The notes beneath the pieces are model-generated. The model made no database searches and was not told the origin of the DNA. It saw only the letters and a program-made list of their open reading frames with translations. This document shows, piece by piece, positions 1-8,847 of a DNA stretch of 25,678 nt. The stretch covers positions 1 through 25,678 of the forward strand of contig JBBDIM010000111.1 of the NCBI GenBank assembly GCA_040880405.1, given 5' to 3'. How positions within the stretch are numbered: the first letter of the stretch is position 1; each line of letters opens with the position of its first letter. Source of the stretch: JBBDIM01 sp040880405 (GTDB taxonomy: Bacteria > Planctomycetota > Planctomycetia > Pirellulales > Pirellulaceae). Position numbers and translations under genes: made by a program.

Positions 1-32
1 AGACAGGATGTCGATGGCTGAAGCGTCCAATC

Positions 33-96
33 GCTCCCGGAGAAGAACGGAATCCTCTGCCCCCCTGGGATCCGCGCCTTTCCGGGAGCTTTTTTT
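33..96 (+). terminator. Rho-independent terminator of an upstream gene
   Basis: GCTCCCGGA at 33-41 is exactly complementary to TCCGGGAGC at 81-89, and seven Ts follow at 90-96. The 39-nt loop is long for an intrinsic terminator, but the perfect 9-bp stem directly before the T tract is convincing. In frame 1 a stop codon (TGA, 19-21) lies just before it, so an unseen upstream plus-strand gene probably ends there. Only its last six codons would be in the window, too few to identify it. Confidence 0.65.
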
Positions 97-150
97 ATCC
101 CCATTCGTTTTCGTCGGTCCTTTCGCCGTCGTGTTGGTATTTGCCTTTCG

Positions 151-1983
151 ATGCCGAGATATACGACAGCTCTCGTTTGCCTGCTGTTTGTTGGTATCTT
201 TAGCCAGCTTTCCGCGCAGGATCTCCCGGTTCCGCCCCAACCCATGGCGGAGCAGCCCCAGGTCGATGAAGCGGCCGCGCAACGAGCATTAAGGCAAGGC
301 AATCCTAGAGCGACGGTACGCACATTTCTCGAAGCGGCCCGAGATAATAATCAGGCCATTGCGATCGCCTGCATGGATTTCTCGACGCGGCGGGAAATTG
401 TCGGTGCGCGCGCGGAATGGGACTACGCCGTTCAGCTATATGGGCTGGTTTTCTTCTTGTGGGATGTCGATCTCGAGCTCATTCCCCGCGAGACGGAAGA
501 ATTAGAGATCCCCTTACTTCCCGCTTTACGTCCCAACGGCGAGGAAGAACGCGCCGACGCCGAGCAAATCAGCCTGACCAAAGGTGCTGATGGACTTTGG
601 CGATTTAGCGCTGGCACGATCGAAAAGATCCGTGATATGGCCTCAAAATATGAGACGGATATTGATGCCGCGAAGGATGATTTACTTGCGGACGGTGAAC
701 CTGTGGCAAAGCCACGCGAAAGCTTCGCCCTGTGGCTAGAGCAACAAATCCCGTCTCGGTATCGCGAGGTCCATTTCCTGCTGCCCACCTATCAATGGAT
801 CTGTTTGTTTCTCCTAATTTTCGCGGGATTCTTTGCGGACTTTTTCGTCCGCTGGGTCCTAAGGGGGATTACCTATGCTTGGATGCGTTTGGCCAGAAGA
901 ACCGACGCCGATGAGATTACCGAGTATGCGCGGCGAACCTGGCGTCCAATCGGGCTCCTTTCCCAGGCACTGGTGTGGTATTTCGGACTGGGCGTCTTTC
1001 GTCTGCCGGAATTGTTTCGGACCTACCTCTTTAAAGGAATGCAAATATTCGCCGTCGTCGCGGCGGTATGGACCGCGTTTCACCTAATCGACTTGATCAC
1101 CGCCTATGTGGTGAAGACTTCCGATCCTCGCGGAAAGAAATTTAACGATTTACTGCTGCCAATTCTGTCGAAGTCGCTCAAGACATTCGCGGTTTGCATC
1201 GGCGCGTTGGCGTTTGCGGAGGCGTTCAATTTACCGATCGCCGGTGTCATCGGCAGTATCGGGATCGGTGGTATCGCGATCGCCCTCGCAGCCAAAGAAA
1301 CCCTCAGCAACCTGTTTGGCAGTATCACGGTGATGATGGATCGTCCCTTTGAAATGGGGGACTGGGTCGTGACCGAGGGTGTTGAGGGTACCGTGGAACA
1401 GGTGGGAATGCGGAGCACTCGGATTCGCACCTTCTACAACAGCCTGGTCACCGTTCCCAACAGCATCTTGATCACCGCCAAGGTGGACAACATGGGGAAG
1501 CGTCGGTATCGCCGAGTGAGCACCACCATTGCTGTTCAGTACGACACCGCACCAAACCAAATCGACGCTTTTTGCGAAGGCATCCGGGAGCTGATCCGAC
1601 GGCAGCCCTACACACGAAAGGACTTTTATCACGTCTATTTCAACGAGTTCGGGGCGAGCTCGCTCGACATCATGCTGTACTACTTTCTCGAAGTGCCCGA
1701 CTGGTCCATGGAGCTACGAGAAAAACATCGGCTGTTTGTTGACATCGTGCAGTTGGCAGAACGGCTGAAGGTCAAATTCGCGTTCCCGACACAGACCGTT
1801 CACCTCTATACCGAGGAGCAGTTGGCCAAATCGCTGCCGGAGAAAGTGCAGTCCGACCCGGAATACGCGGGGCGACGTTCCGCGGCCGAGATTTCCGGTC
1901 CGCTGGCGATGCCAAGCCAGCGGCCTGGCCTGGTCGACTTCCCAGGGCCTTACCCGTTTGACGATATCGACTCTCGGCGGTAA
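151..1983 (+). CDS. MscS family mechanosensitive ion channel
   Basis: A 610-residue membrane protein likely to open under membrane tension and release small solutes during osmotic downshock. Residues 1-22 form a signal peptide (probable cleavage LSA|QD). A soluble, presumably periplasmic domain of about 180 residues follows. Hydrophobic helices start near residue 216 and continue to the pore helix, which is rich in Gly and Ala (GIGGIAIALAAKETLSN from residue 371). The MscS beta domain follows, with FEMGDWV and VTVPNSILI, then the alpha/beta C-terminal domain. It is about twice the length of E. coli MscS (286 residues), owing to the N-terminal domain and extra helices. The start at 151 is chosen for its signal peptide; the ribosome binding site is weak. 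The gene converges on the next one with only 16 bp between stop codons. The family is certain; the conducted solute and the trigger are inferred. Confidence 0.93.
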   Translation: MPRYTTALVCLLFVGIFSQLSAQDLPVPPQPMAEQPQVDEAAAQRALRQGNPRATVRTFLEAARDNNQAIAIACMDFSTRREIVGARAEWDYAVQLYGLVFFLWDVDLELIPRETEELEIPLLPALRPNGEEERADAEQISLTKGADGLWRFSAGTIEKIRDMASKYETDIDAAKDDLLADGEPVAKPRESFALWLEQQIPSRYREVHFLLPTYQWICLFLLIFAGFFADFFVRWVLRGITYAWMRLARRTDADEITEYARRTWRPIGLLSQALVWYFGLGVFRLPELFRTYLFKGMQIFAVVAAVWTAFHLIDLITAYVVKTSDPRGKKFNDLLLPILSKSLKTFAVCIGALAFAEAFNLPIAGVIGSIGIGGIAIALAAKETLSNLFGSITVMMDRPFEMGDWVVTEGVEGTVEQVGMRSTRIRTFYNSLVTVPNSILITAKVDNMGKRRYRRVSTTIAVQYDTAPNQIDAFCEGIRELIRRQPYTRKDFYHVYFNEFGASSLDIMLYYFLEVPDWSMELREKHRLFVDIVQLAERLKVKFAFPTQTVHLYTEEQLAKSLPEKVQSDPEYAGRRSAAEISGPLAMPSQRPGLVDFPGPYPFDDIDSRR

Positions 1984-1999
1984 TCCGCACGGCAAGGGA

Positions 2000-2302
2000 T
2001 TATCCGCCCGGTTTCGGCATCGCCAGACTATGCAGGATGAGGACCGCTCCGGTCGAGATGAGCGCCCAGCCCAACCATTGGGGCGGTTGGATGGTTTGCT
2101 GCTTGCGTTCCTGTGTCCGTTCCACGGCGGCGACGAAGGCCATCGGTATTTCTCCCTCTTCCGATTTCTTCGCGATCGCCCGCTTCGAGAGGAACTGGCT
2201 GGCATCCTCGGTCAAAGTAACCGAGTCGATCATGCGGAACTGGACCCCGAGGGCCAGGATCACAATCCCGATCATGAAGTACTGGTTGCGATTGATTTCC
2301 AT
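2000..2302 (-). CDS. Small two-helix membrane protein, function unknown
   Basis: A 100-residue protein of no family I recognise. A hydrophobic helix at about residues 8-24 (FMIGIVILALGVQF) and another at about 76-93 (WLGWALISTGAVLIL) flank a charged middle segment. That segment, rich in Lys, Glu and Arg, would form a soluble loop or hairpin. I start it at the ATG at 2302 because GGAAGG lies about 10 nt upstream; a longer frame reaches back to 2398, but that part reads as non-coding. The frame is intact and ends convergently with the MscS gene, 16 bp away, so the two may share a bidirectional stop of transcription. Function cannot be inferred from sequence or context. Confidence 0.6.
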   Translation of the reverse strand: MEINRNQYFMIGIVILALGVQFRMIDSVTLTEDASQFLSKRAIAKKSEEGEIPMAFVAAVERTQERKQQTIQPPQWLGWALISTGAVLILHSLAMPKPGG

Positions 2303-2623
2303 GGTGACAAACCTTCCGTGCGATCGAGCGGTGGGGGATCCAGCTTGGCGCGAGAATACGCGTTCCAGTTCTAAGCATCGAACCACGGACCTCCTCACTT
2401 GACGCTAGCGGTCACAATAGCGGTTCTCCCGATTGGGAGAGCGAAGCCGGGAAGCATTCGCGGGGGTGGCTCAGTTTTGATTGAGTGGGTCGTGCCGAAT
2501 GCAGGGGATCAAACGACTTGAACTCCCTCCGGATTTATCCCGGCTCCCCGCATTTTGCGAGGAGTTAGCTATCCTTGAGCGGACACGGATCCCGCTCAAC
2601 TCCACCCCTGAGAGCTCCGCTTG
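2303..2623. other. Divergent intergenic region with one hairpin
   Basis: This spacer separates the small membrane protein (minus) from the receiver gene (plus), so it must hold promoters for both directions; no convincing -35/-10 pair stands out. TCTCCC-GATT-GGGAGA at 2425-2440 is a 6-bp hairpin with a four-base loop and no T tract. Nothing else was identified. Confidence 0.4.
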
Positions 2624-3025
2624 ATGAATCCCGACGCAACTTCACGCGGCACCGTTTTGGTATGCGATGACTCGCTCTTGATGCGGAAAATGGTCATCGA
2701 TGCCCTCGAGGCGGATAACTGGACCATCGTGGGTGAGGCCACCGATGGGGCGGAGGCGATCGCCCAGTTCCTCAAGCTGCGGCCCAATCTCGTAACCATG
2801 GATATTGTCATGCCGGGCGAGGACGGCATCCACGGCCTGTCCGGCATTTTGGCCGAAGACCCAAATGCCTCGGTTGTGATGATCAGTGCCTTGAACCAGA
2901 CCAAGATGGTCTCCGAGGCGATCCGTAAGGGAGCCGAGGACTTTATCGTGAAACCGTTTCTCCCCGAGCAGGTCCAGGAGACCGCTCAGCGGATCTCGAG
3001 GCAGTGGGCCGTTGCGGGGAATTGA
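2624..3025 (+). CDS. CheY-like stand-alone response regulator
   Basis: A 133-residue single receiver domain with no output domain. All key receiver residues are visible: the acidic pair D15-D16, phosphoacceptor D60 in VTMDIVMPG, the switch Ser at 88 (MISA) and K110-P111 (VKPF). The length matches CheY and Spo0F-type proteins. It should be phosphorylated by a histidine kinase encoded elsewhere and act by protein-protein contact in the cytoplasm. No kinase or chemotaxis gene lies in the window, so the pathway is unknown. The ATG at 2624 is preferred over a TTG immediately before it. An annotation as CheY itself would go beyond the evidence. Confidence 0.9.
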   Translation: MNPDATSRGTVLVCDDSLLMRKMVIDALEADNWTIVGEATDGAEAIAQFLKLRPNLVTMDIVMPGEDGIHGLSGILAEDPNASVVMISALNQTKMVSEAIRKGAEDFIVKPFLPEQVQETAQRISRQWAVAGN

Positions 3026-3498
3026 GATTTTTTACCACCTCTTTCAGGCGGGTACTTCTGAGACCCTTAACCCCCTCTTCTGGTTTTTTTGTGGCCGCCC
3101 CTCGGCCAGGTGGCTGGCCCATTCGGGGGTCGTACCGGTTGTGGTGTCGGGCCCATTTTTGGCCTTGTGAACACTGTATCTTGTGGACCCCCGATTGGCG
3201 GTGAAGGCGGCCAAGCGGCCGAGAATCTCAGAACCGCAGCCGGACCACCCTTCCCTTAATCGGCCCTGATACCAAATAAGGGAAGATCGGAGCACCTAAG
3301 ACACCCCCATTTTGGTATTTTTATCTTGGCCGCGCGGCCAAGGTATTGCGAGATACCACACGAGATCCTTTGCGTTTGGATTTTTGTGAACATTTGCACA
3401 GGTCCTGCCCCCACAAATTTTCAAAGAGCGGCCCGCATTCTACCATGCCGTTGTGGCCGATCTCCCCGTTTTGAGGGCTCTTAAAATTACCGCGAAAG
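3026..3498. other. Gene-free spacer with several palindromes
   Basis: No believable gene was seen here. The stretch holds an 18-bp perfect palindrome (CTTGGCCGCGCGGCCAAG, 3325-3342) and a GGTAT/ATACC hairpin directly after it (3342-3357). There is also a GGCCAG-GTGG-CTGGCC hairpin (3104-3119). GGCCAAG-type words recur at about 3208-3222. Possible roles are a transcription stop for the receiver gene, an operator or a small structured RNA; none can be proven. Confidence 0.4.
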
Positions 3499-3807
3499 TT
3501 ACCTTTCGGGGATCAGCCCTTCCACCACGGCATCAATCTGCTTCCGCATTGTTTCGCTGGCGGTATTTTGGAAGAGCTCCGGTTTTTGGGCCTGGGCCAC
3601 GGCGACCGCCAGTCCGCGGTGTTCGTTCCACTGCTGCACGCCCCAGCCGCGGATGTCGACGTAGGCGTCGCTAAATTCGGCCGAGGATTTGGGAACGACG
3701 TGAATCCCGTCGTCCGCTCGGATGAAGTGATATTTCAGGCCGCCGTACACAATCGCAGCCCCCACCAACAGCCCCAACACAAACGCACTAATCCGTCCCG
3801 GTAACAT
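3499..3807 (-). CDS. Small membrane-anchored protein, function unknown
   Basis: A 102-residue protein with a single N-terminal hydrophobic helix (about residues 5-24, ISAFVLGLLVGAAIVYGG) that looks like an uncleaved signal anchor. A soluble tail of about 78 residues follows, rich in polar and charged residues and Ala. I do not recognise a named family. A GGAGAG ribosome binding site lies about 7-12 nt upstream of the ATG, which supports this start and the reality of the gene. It stands alone on its strand between two long non-coding stretches, so context gives no hint of its role. Confidence 0.65.
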   Translation of the reverse strand: MLPGRISAFVLGLLVGAAIVYGGLKYHFIRADDGIHVVPKSSAEFSDAYVDIRGWGVQQWNEHRGLAVAVAQAQKPELFQNTASETMRKQIDAVVEGLIPER

Positions 3808-4039
3808 GTCCGTCTCTCCATCCTTGATGAAATCACATCGACTCCGCTTCTAGGCGCACTGTACCGACAAACCCACTTCGAGGACAAGATTATCCGGCGG
3901 CGAAGAACTTCCCCCCTCATTAGTGTTCATCCTTCGACTTTTGTGTGAGCGTCTCGAATGTAGGTGGGAAATTTGGCCTGATGCGGGGGTATTGAGTTCC
4001 TGCTCTCCAGGGCAGTGCCAACTTGAGGGACTTTTTTTA

Positions 4040-4187
4040 CCACGAATCACACGAATGACACGAATCGCAAGCGGCGGAAATGCCGTTTTGGAGGCTTCCA
4101 ATTTGACGGGTTGATTGAGCGATCGATAACGGATGTGCGAGAAATCGACATCTCCTGAATTCCCTCTTCTATTCGTGTGATTCGTGG
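4040..4187. repeat. Paired inverted CACGAAT repeat (9-nt units)
   Basis: The left arm (4040-4068) is three tandem 9-nt units of the form CACGAATNN. The right arm (4171-4187) is the inverted counterpart, ATTCGTGTGATTCGTGG. About 100 bp of unrelated sequence separates them. The same arm pair recurs at 13900-13990, so this is a dispersed element and not a chance palindrome. Confidence 0.8.
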
Positions 4188-4236
4188 TTGTCATTAGAAC
4201 TTTGCGCGGTCCAGCCAAGTTGGATGTAAAGCATTT

Positions 4237-4304
4237 GAAACGCAGAGACGCAGAGACGCAGGGGGACTGCTCTGCGCCTCGGCGTCTCTGCGCCTTGGCG
4301 TTTC
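4237..4304. repeat. Paired inverted ACGCAGAG repeat (8-nt units)
   Basis: The left arm (4237-4261) starts GAAACGCAGAG and continues in 8-nt units. The right arm (4281-4304) is GGCGTCTCTGCGCC followed by TTGGCGTTTC. The arms are only 19 bp apart, so a transcript would fold into a long imperfect hairpin. A lone half of the same family lies at 13828-13860. Confidence 0.8.
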
Positions 4305-4416
4305 AATCCCGTCAAACTGTGAAGTTCTCAAAGAGCTTCCACAAGATCACGCAATCGATCATCGGCCGACCTCGGCTTTGGCGGCTTTGCGCTAGATCTT
4401 GATCGCGGGAAAAGCT

Positions 4417-4442
4417 CTCGCGAAGGCGCTAAGACGCAAAGG
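4417..4442. repeat. Solo repeat arm (GCGAAGGCGCTAAGACGCAAAGG)
   Basis: The arm reads TCTCGCGAAGG then CGCTAAGACGCAAAGG, resembling the 8-nt ACGCAGAG family but with AAGACGCAAAGG units. No inverted partner is visible nearby, so it looks like a broken copy. Confidence 0.45.
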
Positions 4443-4517
4443 GGGGAATCAGAAGGTGATTGATCCGCTGCCCTAAAAATTACCTCCCAATGTGACGTTC
4501 ACACCCGCTTTCCTTGG

Positions 4518-4608
4518 CCACGGATGGTAACGGATGCCCCCCACCCGGCCAGGACTGGAGGCCCCGTGCGACTAGTCTTCATCCGCGAATTTTAGCGTTC
4601 ATCCGCGG
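4518..4608. repeat. Decayed CACGGAT inverted pair
   Basis: CCACGGATGGTAACGGATG (4518-4536) faces two CATCCGCG words inside 4578-4608. It is a diverged copy of the 10-nt-unit family seen at 8848-9003 and 15011-15106. It lies inside an open frame that extends upstream of the next gene, which argues that the frame is not coding before 4814. Confidence 0.55.
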
Positions 4609-4813
4609 CGAATTACTTTTGCACTTTGCCACAGGGGGGCCTGAGTCGCTGGAACTAAATTCCTACCCTCTGTGCCCCGGAATTTCGCGTAGGTCGAGAG
4701 CACGCAGGCTAGTTTCCTCAAACCGCCCAGCGTGCCGTTGGTCGATTGGCGTAAATCGGCTAATCTTACGCGGATATCGACCCACTCGCTGCCACCGCTG
4801 GAAATCGCCCCCG

Positions 4814-7800
4814 ATGTCTCCCCCCACTCCCGAACCGACTATCCGTCAGATCGAAGACGATCTGGGGGGCCTCCGTTCGGCCAGTTTTATCGGCCTGCTG
4901 CTCACCCAGATGCTGGGCGCGGCCAACGATAACATCTTTCGCTGGTTTGTGATCGGGATTGGCAAAGAGCAGTTCCCGACCAATATCGCCGGCATTTTGA
5001 TGGCCGGGACCGCCTGCATGGTGGCTCCTTACATTCTATTTGCCACCCATGCGGGGTATTTTGCCGACCGCTACAGCAAACGCTCGGTCATTGTCTGGTG
5101 CAAGGTGCTTGAGGTCGTGGTGATGCTGCTCGGGGTGATGATCGCCGGCAGCGGCAATTTGATGTTCTTGTTTGTGATTGTCTTCGCCCTGGGAACCCAG
5201 TCCGCCTTGTATGGGCCGGCCAAGTTGGGAGCGATCCCGGAGATCCTCAAAACTCGGTATATCTCCGCGGCCAACGGCATGATCGGTCTGGCGACCGTGT
5301 TGGCCACAGCCCTGGGGGCTTTTATCGGCAACGCCCTGTCCGACATCACCAAGCAGGGGCAAACCAATATTGGCATCGCGGCGGTGGTGTTATTGGGAAC
5401 GGCCGTGGTGGGGCTGGGAACGAGCCTCTTGATTGGGCGATTACCGGTCAACCGGCCCGATCAACCGTTCCCCTGGAACCCCTTCCGCATCACCATTCGC
5501 GATCTGATGGCCCTCGCGGAAAACCAGGCGATTTTGCGCGTCGCGTTGGGGACCGCTTTTTTCTGGAGTTTGGCCGGTTTGGCTCAGCTAAACATCGACC
5601 AACTCACCTCCGAGAGTGGCGGCACCTCGCAAACGGAGGTCGCCCCGCTGTTGATCGCCCTGGTTTTGGGGGTCGCGGCCGGTTGTGCGTTGGCCGGGTT
5701 TTGGTCGCAGGGCCGGGTCGAGCTGGGGATTTTGCCGCTAGGTGCGGCCGGTTTGGCGCTCACCTCGTTCTTGCTGTTCGCCGCTCCCACCTCAATGATC
5801 GAGGAGGATGGCTCGTGGAACGTGGCCGCCTACTGGGTAATTTTTCTGCTGTTTTCCTTGGGGGTCTCGGCGGGCCTGTTTGAGGTTCCGCTGGCGGCGT
5901 TCTTGCAGCATCGCTCACCCCCCGATAAACGCGGTCGGATCCTCGCGGCCAACAACTTCATGACCTTCGGCGGGCTGTTTTTGGTGTCGATCCTGTTCAT
6001 GGGGATGCGGGCCCAGGTTTTGGATGGTTCGCTCAGCTACATTCCCAAGCTCCAGCAACTGGAAGTTTCCGATGCGTTTCGAGAACAACTGGCAGTTCGC
6101 AAGGCGGAATACGCGCGCGCATTAAACGGGCAAGAATCGGGCCGACTGACAAGCGAGCAACTTACCGAAATCGCGACGACTGAGGATGAAACCAAGCTGG
6201 CCCTCTCCGAACTGCTGTGGCTCGAATACCGGCACGACTTTGAAGCGGAGCGGCAGGTTGACTTTAACCGGCAATTGGAGCGGTTCCCGGAACAGCAGCA
6301 ATTGGTGGCCGAGGTTTTTCGGCAGGCCTCGGGTTTACCGCTACTCACCTCGCGGCAGATTTTTTTCCTGTGCGGTTTGATCACCATCCCGATCTTTGTC
6401 TTTATCCTCTACTGCCTGCCGCAGTCCAGTCTGCGATTTATCGTTTGGCTCGCGAGCGAATCGATTTACCGGATTCGGGTCTATGATCGCGAGAATTTAC
6501 CGGCGGAAGGGGGCGCGCTGTTGGTCTCCAACCATGTCTCTTGGCTCGATGGGGTGCTATTGCTGCTGACGAGTAGCCGCCCGGTGCGAATGCTGGTTTG
6601 GGCTGGGAACTTCACCCATCCGCGGTGGCGGCGATTCGCCGAATACCATGGAGCGATCCTCATCGACCGCGGACCCAAAGGGATTCTTAAGGCCCTCAAT
6701 GAGGCCAACGCCGCGATCGCCGCGGGGGAACTGGTTTGCGTGTTCGCCGAAGGGGGTATCACGCGGACTGGGCAGGTCCAAGGATTCCGGCCTGGACTGA
6801 TGCGGATGGTCGACGGGACCAACGCCCCGATCATCCCGGTGTATATTGATGAGTTATGGGGTAGTATCTTCAGCTTCTCCGAGGGGCGTTTTTTCCGGAA
6901 GTGGCCGCGCGGTTGGCAGACGCCGATTTCGATCCACTTTGGCCGACCCCTCGCGCCACCCTACGATATCCATACTATTCGACAATCCGTGCAACGACTG
7001 GGAGCGGAAGCCGTGAAACGAAGATTCGATCGAATTGTGTCCCCCACCAAAAAAATGCTCCGCGTCTGCAAGCGGAGGCTATTCGGCTCGAAAGTGGCCG
7101 ATTCGACCGGAGCCGAACTCAGCGGTGGGATGCTGCTGGTCCGGACGATCGTCCTGAATCGACTACTCAACCGGAAGGTTCTCGCCCCGCGGAGCAAAGA
7201 AAAGCATGTCGGGTTGCTGCTCCCACCGACGGTGGCCGGGCTGGTGGCCAACGCGGCGCTCGCGCTCGATCGCCGCGTGGCGGTCAATTTGAACTACACC
7301 GTCTCCAGCGACGTGATGAACCAGTGCATCCGCCAAGCGGGGATCAAGCATGTGATCACCAGCCGCAAGTTCATGGAGAAATTCGATTTCAAGCTCGACG
7401 CCGAAGTTGTCTTCCTGGAAGATTTTAAGACCGCGCCGACGCCGATCGACAAGGTGTGGGGCCTGCTCGCGGCGTATGTCCTGCCTTGTTTCCTGCTCGA
7501 CTGGATTTTCGGGCTCAACGAGATCCAAGGGGACGACACCCTGACGGTGATCTTCACCTCCGGCTCGACCGGGGTTCCCAAGGGGGTGGAGCTGACCCAT
7601 GTGAACATCGCGACAAATGTCGAGGCGGTCCAGCAGATGGTCCACCTCACGCGGGACGATGTGTTGATCGGGATCTTGCCGTTTTTCCATTCCTTCGGCT
7701 ACACGATCACGCTCTGGTTGAACCTGGGAATCGACCTGAAGACCGCTTACCATTTCAGCCCGCTCGAACCAAAACAGGTGGGCGCGCTGACGAGAAAGCA

Positions 7801-8683
7801 TCGCGGGACGGTGCTCCTCTCGACCCCCACCTTCCTACGGAGCTATCTGCGGCGCGTCGACAAGGAGGATTTCGCCTCGTTGGAGATCGTGGTAGCCGGT
7901 GCCGAGAAGCTGCCGATTGACCTGTGCGACGCCTTCGAGGCGAAGTTTGGGGTCCGCCCGGTGGAAGGTTACGGGACGACCGAGCTTTCGCCGTTGGTCT
8001 CGGTCAACATCCCCCCTTCCCGCTCAATCGACAACTTCCAGGTCGACCGCAAGGAAGGGACCGTCGGTCGACCGATCCCCAATGTGGCGGCGCGGATTGT
8101 CGACCTGGAGACCGGCAAGGAGTTGGGAGTCAACCAAGCAGGGATGCTGCAGATTACCGGCCCCAACGTGATGAAGGGTTACCTGAACCTGCCGGACAAG
8201 ACCGCCGAGGTCCTCAAAGATGGCTGGTACACGACCGGCGACGTCGCGATGCTGGACGAGGATGGGTTCATCAAAATCACCGGCCGCGAAAGCCGGTTCT
8301 CCAAGATCGGCGGAGAGATGATCCCGCACCTCCAGATCGAGGAAACCTTACTGGAGGTATTGGCCGCCGCGAGCGGCACCTCGCCAGTAGATATGGCGGA
8401 CGACGGGGCGGGGCCGGCAGCGGATGAACAGGTCCTCTTGATCGCCGTGACCTCCGTAAGTGACCCCAAGCGCGGGGAACGCTTGGTGGTGTTGCACACG
8501 TCACTACCGCTAAGCACCGACGAGATTCGCGAGCAGCTCAAGGCCCGGGGGCTCCCCAATATCTACATCCCCGGGAGCGATAGCTTCGTCCCAGTGGAAG
8601 AAATCCCCGTCCTGGGCACCGGCAAGCTCGACCTCCGGCGGATGAAGGAAATCGCGGAAGAGCGGTTTCCGGTTGGTGCGTGA
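4814..8683 (+). CDS. LplT-Aas fusion: lysophospholipid transporter, acyltransferase, acyl-ACP synthetase
   Basis: A 1289-residue three-part protein that combines functions split in E. coli between LplT and Aas: flipping lysophospholipid inward and re-acylating it. Residues 1-535 are an MFS transporter with the LplT-like AANDNIFRW motif near its start. A charged, helix-rich insert (about 400-510) sits before the last membrane helix. A PlsC acyltransferase follows, with NHVSWLD (H574, D579) and FAEGG (E646). The C-terminal half is an adenylate-forming enzyme: TSGSTGVPKG (915-924), GYGTTE (1052-1057), TTGD (1140-1143) and the catalytic Lys at 1271 (GTGKLDLR). The ATG at 4814 is chosen because the open frame upstream to 4514 runs through intergenic repeats. 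All catalytic motifs are present. The acyl donor (ACP or CoA) cannot be told from the sequence. Confidence 0.92.
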   Translation: MSPPTPEPTIRQIEDDLGGLRSASFIGLLLTQMLGAANDNIFRWFVIGIGKEQFPTNIAGILMAGTACMVAPYILFATHAGYFADRYSKRSVIVWCKVLEVVVMLLGVMIAGSGNLMFLFVIVFALGTQSALYGPAKLGAIPEILKTRYISAANGMIGLATVLATALGAFIGNALSDITKQGQTNIGIAAVVLLGTAVVGLGTSLLIGRLPVNRPDQPFPWNPFRITIRDLMALAENQAILRVALGTAFFWSLAGLAQLNIDQLTSESGGTSQTEVAPLLIALVLGVAAGCALAGFWSQGRVELGILPLGAAGLALTSFLLFAAPTSMIEEDGSWNVAAYWVIFLLFSLGVSAGLFEVPLAAFLQHRSPPDKRGRILAANNFMTFGGLFLVSILFMGMRAQVLDGSLSYIPKLQQLEVSDAFREQLAVRKAEYARALNGQESGRLTSEQLTEIATTEDETKLALSELLWLEYRHDFEAERQVDFNRQLERFPEQQQLVAEVFRQASGLPLLTSRQIFFLCGLITIPIFVFILYCLPQSSLRFIVWLASESIYRIRVYDRENLPAEGGALLVSNHVSWLDGVLLLLTSSRPVRMLVWAGNFTHPRWRRFAEYHGAILIDRGPKGILKALNEANAAIAAGELVCVFAEGGITRTGQVQGFRPGLMRMVDGTNAPIIPVYIDELWGSIFSFSEGRFFRKWPRGWQTPISIHFGRPLAPPYDIHTIRQSVQRLGAEAVKRRFDRIVSPTKKMLRVCKRRLFGSKVADSTGAELSGGMLLVRTIVLNRLLNRKVLAPRSKEKHVGLLLPPTVAGLVANAALALDRRVAVNLNYTVSSDVMNQCIRQAGIKHVITSRKFMEKFDFKLDAEVVFLEDFKTAPTPIDKVWGLLAAYVLPCFLLDWIFGLNEIQGDDTLTVIFTSGSTGVPKGVELTHVNIATNVEAVQQMVHLTRDDVLIGILPFFHSFGYTITLWLNLGIDLKTAYHFSPLEPKQVGALTRKHRGTVLLSTPTFLRSYLRRVDKEDFASLEIVVAGAEKLPIDLCDAFEAKFGVRPVEGYGTTELSPLVSVNIPPSRSIDNFQVDRKEGTVGRPIPNVAARIVDLETGKELGVNQAGMLQITGPNVMKGYLNLPDKTAEVLKDGWYTTGDVAMLDEDGFIKITGRESRFSKIGGEMIPHLQIEETLLEVLAAASGTSPVDMADDGAGPAADEQVLLIAVTSVSDPKRGERLVVLHTSLPLSTDEIREQLKARGLPNIYIPGSDSFVPVEEIPVLGTGKLDLRRMKEIAEERFPVGA

Positions 8684-8744
8684 TTAGGGAGGACGGATTT
8701 GCCACAGAGGGCACAGAGGTCACAGAGAGAAGCGAGTTGCACGT

Positions 8745-8832
8745 ACCTGGGGTCAGCACTCTTGTTTAGTGAGGGCATACCACCGGAACACGCGCGGCAA
8801 AAAAGACTCCTGACCCCTTCACCAGCCCAGGT
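8745..8832 (+). repeat. Decayed copy of the GGGGTCAGGACTC palindromic element
   Basis: GGGGTCAGCACTC (from 8749) faces GACTCCTGACCCC (to 8817). Outer ACCTGGG/CCCAGGT ends lie at 8745-8751 and 8826-8832. The inner part keeps GGAACACGCGC, identical to the copy at 25115-25201 and in the same orientation. Arm mismatches mark it as the oldest copy in the window. Confidence 0.7.
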
Positions 8833-8847
8833 CATGCAAGGAAATTT

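Noticed and set aside
2470..2570. tRNA-like words (GTTCAAGTC on the minus strand)
   Set aside because: No T-stem, anticodon stem or acceptor stem could be formed around it.
4184..4402. Small plus-strand frame of 72 residues
   Set aside because: It is translated from the ACGCAGAG repeat pair (RRDAETQG...RRLCALAF), a known way for such repeats to create false genes.
4514..4813. Upstream extension of the LplT-Aas frame (100 extra residues)
   Set aside because: The extension passes through CACGGAT-type repeats, has odd composition (Arg, Pro, Cys rich) and precedes the natural start of the transporter at 4814.
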